From NCBI GenBank assembly GCA_964007475.1, contig OZ023273.1, positions 35,152,436-35,216,435 of the forward strand: a stretch of DNA of 64,000 bases, written 5' to 3'. Under the pieces are notes generated by a model. It ran no database searches, had not been told where the DNA came from, and worked only from the letters and a program-made list of their open reading frames with translations. The DNA comes from Hybos culiciformis (Eukaryota > Arthropoda > Insecta > Diptera > Hybotidae). A program made the translations under genes and the position numbers. Below, piece by piece: positions 59,721 through 64,000 of this stretch (the first letter of the stretch is position 1; every line of letters starts with the position of its first letter).

Positions 59721-62700
59721 TTAGTTAAACACAGGGTACACAGCTGTCTTAGTAATTCCACAATGATTATTTCTATTTCTTGCTAATTTAAAATAACCTT
59801 TATTGCCCCATTTTTCTCCCCATGAATTTTTTAGTAACCAATAGTCTTCACCGTTGTCTGTTGTTCCATATCCAACAACTATGGCCGCATGATTAATATT
59901 TTCACTACTACATGTGGGATCATAAAACAGATCCCCAACATAGTCCTGAAATAGTTGTGTACTGCCATCAATTCCAACAGCGATCGGGCCTTCAAGTGCC
60001 ACATATTCTTTTAAAGCTTCTTCATCACCAGGGGGAAGTCTTTCAAAATCTGTCATTTGACTACCGTATATAATACCTTCTCGATTGAAGCGACATCGGC
60101 CTAAGTAGCCTTTGTATGGATAAGATTTAACAGAATTTACACCCTTATTGTCCACTGTATAGTCAAATGCTTCCACCATATGACCTCCATTACAACCGTT
60201 CCGTTTCGCGCAATCAATATAGTTTTGTTCAGAAATATATGAACTTTGATTGAAATTTTTATATAAATATGTTTCAATTATGCTTGCAGATGCAAATGCC
60301 CAACAAGCTCTACACAATAAACCTTAAAGAATAGAAATATAATAAAGGAGGAACAAGTTTTTAACGATGAAATTTCTAAATGAATACAAGTATTATTACA
60401 AAATCTTTTTTATTTAAAAAACCTTAAATAATAAATATATCGTCCTACAAACAATAATTACTAATGAACTTGAACTTTTCAAGCTCCAAATAATATAAAT
60501 CTATACCTTTTTTTTTAAATTATAAGAGTTTGAAATTAAGGATTTTGTATTTATGGAATTTGTAAATAAAGATTTTGTATTTAAGGATTTTGAAAGTATG
60601 GATTTAATAAAAAAAAATTAGTAAAAAAGATTGTTTCAACCCAATTTTTTCTTAATTAAGAGCCCTCCATGTGAAATTCTGTTTTCTATTTCTGTTTTCT
60701 ATTTTCGCAGTTTTTTTTTGTTTTATGTTATAGAAAATAAACGGCCGTGAAAAATGCGACAAAAATTGTACGAAAAACACCTCTACCAGAAAATCGCAAA
60801 ACTATATTTGAATATTATTTCTGTGCAGAAACTCTTATTTATCAAAAAAATAAAAAAATTCTTAGAAATAAATGAAATTAATTAAAAATTGTTTAGGAAA
60901 TTAAAGAAATTCAAAATTTCACGTCACCAGCCCTGGATAGTGGTATTTTAGCTTTATTTCTGCATTTGAGATTTTTTATTATCTTTTTCCTTTACTTCAG
61001 AATCCAAGCAAATATGTTCAAGTTTTTTAAAGGCTCATTTGGGCCAAAAAACTCAAAATTTAAAAAATCCGCTTCACCTACCCTGGAGCCAGTTACATAC
61101 TCTCTAACATATCAAAAAATCACTTCAGTCTAGATTGTAATAACCCTACAATCAAAGCCAAACTAAGATCAATTTTTTGCAATTTTTCACATTGAGGGCT
61201 CTTAAAGTATCATTTTTATTATTACCTTGTTCTTTAACAGGTGAAATATAAGTTTTTTTTCTCCAGTCAACCTCTTTTGGTAGATCCATGTGTTTTCGTT
61301 TTTTATTAAAAAAGCGAGCCGCAATTTTTGGTATAATTGACATACTGAAAGAGAAGTTATTAAATATTTACGAGTACTTAATATATTCATTTTTACATTA
61401 AATTACATATCCAGACATTAGAATTGTCACATTAAGATTAAAAAAACATAAAGGTAAGTACTGTGACATTCTTAAAAATTGTGATTAAGAAATTTAAAAT
61501 TAATGAACTATTCTAAAATACATAAATATTTGAACAATAATTTCAAAAGGGACTATTATAAAGATCTGAAACGCATTCTCGATGTTGTTCAACAAATTTT
61601 CTTCGTTTGATGGGACTAAAATACATGAACATTTGGTATTTAGAATAATGAATATTTGGTATTTAGAATAATTAATTCAAAATATTATATTTAAGAGCCC
61701 TCCATGTGAAATTCTGTTTTCTATTTCTGTTTTCTATTTTTGCAGTTTTTTTGTTTTATTTTACAGAAAATAAACGGCCGTGAAAAATGCGATAAAAATT
61801 GTACCAAAAACACCTCTATCAGAAAACACCTCTATCAGAAAATCACAAAACTATATTTGAATTTTATTTCTGTGCAGAAACTGCAATTTATCAAAAAAAT
61901 TAAAAAATTCTTAGAAAAAAATGAAATTAATTAAAAATTGTTTAGGAAATTAAAGAAATTCAAAATTCCAAGTCACCAGCCCTGGAGAGTGGTATTTTAG
62001 CTTTATTTTTGCGTCTGAGATTTTTTATTATCTTTTTCCTTTACTTCAGAATCCAAGCAAATATGTTCAAGTTTTTTAAAGGCTCATTTGGGCCAAAAAA
62101 CTCAAAATTTAAAAAATCCGCTTCACCTACCCTGGAGCCAGTTACATACTCTCTAACATATCAAAAAATCACTTCAGTCTAGATTGTAGTAACCCTACAA
62201 TCAAAGCCAAACTAAGACCAATTTTTTGCAATTTTTCACATTGAGGGCTCTTAAATAATATTGTTTCTATGACTAGTTTAGTTTTAGTAACATACTCAAT
62301 TATGATAAGCTTTAAATATTGAATTGTGAATTAAATAATTTTTTAAATAAATAATTTAAATAAATAATTTCGACTACAACCTTTTGGTGAGACCATTCAT
62401 TATGTATGAAAATTTTTTATGATTCCAATCTGTAAACTTTGTTAGTCCAACAGCGAACGAAACTAGCCCTTTTTTGTAAGCTTGATTGTGGTTATTAATA
62501 ATTTTTAAACGTTCTTTGAAAGTTTTTTCATCCTCTTGATATTCTTCAGTATTTATCGAAGAGGGCTTTTTAAATAATTTTCTAAAAGCGCTGTAAGCAA
62601 CAGAAATTACTTTTGTGACAATTGATTGAAGTCCTGGGAGTCTTATATATTTGTCAGCTATTTTAATAACCTTGAATGCAGTTTTTGCAAGCACTTGTTT

Positions 62701-62937
62701 TGTATTTTCATAATGTTTTCCTGCATTACTAATATGTTTAATAATGGTTCTAAAATTATTTTCTGAAACTTTATTTCCTTCATTGGCAGAAATTTTAGAA
62801 TTTAAATCGCCTGTATTTGTACCAGAATATCTGGTTGAGATATCGTTAGCTGCTTCATCGAAGGAAAAAACTGCTGCATTCGCATAGATACCAAAAATTA
62901 TTTGTATAAACAAAATTAACAAAGTATTGCAAAACAT
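59721..62937 (-). CDS. Papain-family (C1A) cysteine protease with N-terminal extension
   Basis: Minus-strand exons 62381-62937, 61226-61344 and 59721-60322 join in phase to 425 codons, longer than a typical cathepsin L (about 330-340). Residues 1-21 are a signal peptide. Residues 22 to about 125 are an unrecognised extension. An I29-type propeptide follows (ERLKIINNHNQAY, GLTKFTDW). The mature enzyme starts near LPKEVDWR; VKEQG supplies the oxyanion Gln, CRACWAFAS the nucleophile Cys232, INHAAIVVGYG His370 and KNSWGEKWG Asn391; GCNGG is present. All catalytic residues are kept, so activity in lysosome or gut is expected. The usual CGSCWAF is CRACWAF. Two copies of a TTAA-flanked element occupy the introns. 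Confidence 0.92.
60660..61201. mobile_element. TTAA-flanked MITE (piggyBac-like), copy 1, intron 2 of the protease
   Basis: Ends GAGCCCTCCATGTGAAA and TTTCACATTGAGGGCTC with TTAA on both sides (60656-60659, 61202-61205). TTAA duplication is the hallmark of piggyBac-type insertion. The right end is 20 bp from exon 2. Confidence 0.88.
61695..62250. mobile_element. TTAA-flanked MITE (piggyBac-like), copy 2, intron 1 of the protease
   Basis: Nearly identical to copy 1 and in the same orientation, flanked by TTAA at 61691-61694 and 62251-62254. The only notable difference is a 14-bp repeat of AACACCTCTATCAG near 61820. Confidence 0.9.
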
Positions 62938-64000
62938 TTATCTTTAATACCTATATCTAATGTTAAAGAAACTGTACTAAATCTAATAATGTGATAAATA
63001 AATTAATTTAGAAAAAAAAAGACATTGAAAAATTTAGCTAAATATTTGTTATTGGATCATTTTGAAAATTTTAATGAACAAATTTTTGAGGATTAATAGA
63101 ACTGAAGCGAAGCAGGCGATAACTTTATTTAACTAAATCTAGCGGTCATCTGATCAGTTTTTTTAGCTGAAGAGACGATAATGAGCTAAATTAAGAATCT
63201 CTCAATTTTATTTTTTTTAACATTTTATATAAGGTTTCAAAATTATTTTTCTTTTTACTTTTTTATTTTTATTTTTTATTCAAGATTTTGAATATTACCC
63301 TTTGTATAATTGGGCGCGTGTATTATAAAAAAAATATTTACTCTCAAGCCATTGAAATTTTGCTTAAAAACAGCAATTTTAAGTGATAAATAAGTTTAGA
63401 CGCATAACAAATTGAAATGTGAAATTCGTTAAAAATTCTCATTAAAATTTGTTTAAAATGACAAAAGCAGAGAAAAATTTTCATTTTTGGAATATCTAAA
63501 TTTCACACCGCTGATATTACTCGCCGAAAATATCGAATCTTGATTTAGGCGACAACGACATTCCAAATACTATACTCCGATTTGGTGAATATTGTTAACT
63601 AAAACATTTTGAGAAGGAATTTTATTATTTCAAATCAATTATGAACTGGTAGATATATTATTATAATAAAAATCGATTTTTTTTTCTTAAATTTAAATTT
63701 TGTAAATAACTTTGTTAATAAGCTGGTCCAAAATGAAACAAAAACCCAGAAGAGCTCAAACCGAACCTATATGTTGTAAATGTTAGCTCCATGGCTCTTA
63801 TGGTTCCGAAGACCATTCGTTACAAACACACACACAAACAATTTTTTATATTTGTATTATTATATAGATCCCCGATCTTCGTTTCGTGCTACCGGCTTCA
63901 AAAATTTGATTTATCTTCTAATTATATAAAAATATTACGTTCGGGGTTCGTCTTTCTAAAGGATAATATCTCCGACAATAATGTACCTATGCGAAAAAAA
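62938..64000. other. Upstream of the protease gene, to window end
   Basis: The protease promoter should lie just above 62937. The stretch 63720-63910 (GAAGAGCTCAAACCGAACC, CACACACACAAACAA, CGTTTCGTGCTACCGGC) is less AT-rich and looks like old transposon sequence. No gene seen. Confidence 0.4.

Overview
This is an AT-rich animal nuclear window, almost certainly from an insect: short phase-conserved introns (about 80-300 bp), BED/BESS-domain paralogues, a pancreatic-lipase-like gene, a papain-type protease and very dense non-autonomous DNA transposons. The order cannot be fixed from sequence alone. Gene models were built by hand from GT/AG sites and reading phase.

Layout. 3-2460: C-terminal half of a LINE ORF2 ending in a trinucleotide tail. 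4427-13297: two tandem copies of a four-exon mARC (MOSC domain) gene, each 322 codons and both open, separated by a foldback element, a 5'-truncated LINE and a palindromic array. 13300-17660: AT-rich, no convincing gene. 17664-20705: a lipase gene whose first intron holds a 1.3 kb array of perfect palindromes. 21271-21715: a 75-aa membrane microprotein (minus). 22769-43553: a family of BED zinc-finger/BESS genes, namely gene A (+), gene B (-, two BED fingers), a frameshifted relic (-) and gene D (+), interspersed with transposons. 43949-45206: an unrecognised coiled-coil gene (-). 45906-47030: FKBP2 (+), convergent with TAF12 (-, 47174-48021). 48459-56137: transposons only. 59721-62937: a papain-family protease (-) with an unusual N-terminal extension, whose middle exon lies between two copies of a TTAA-flanked element.

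The most striking content is a set of foldback elements (A 4466-5351, B about 10210-11026, C 18096-19350, D 24043-24433, E 32534-33829, F 50058-50616). Each is built from its own GC-rich word and the reverse complement of that word, repeated many times. B and C share one GC-rich palindromic core although their flanking words differ. A and E have resolvable target duplications (8 and 9 bp) and similar termini.

Several insertions can be proved inside the window because an empty site exists in a paralogous copy: element A, the long foldback at 7660, a Helitron at 27418, a probable solo LTR at 49345, and three nested inverted-repeat elements at 24726-27896. Functionally the genes are unrelated housekeeping or secreted products; there is no operon-like logic beyond the local BED/BESS and mARC duplications.
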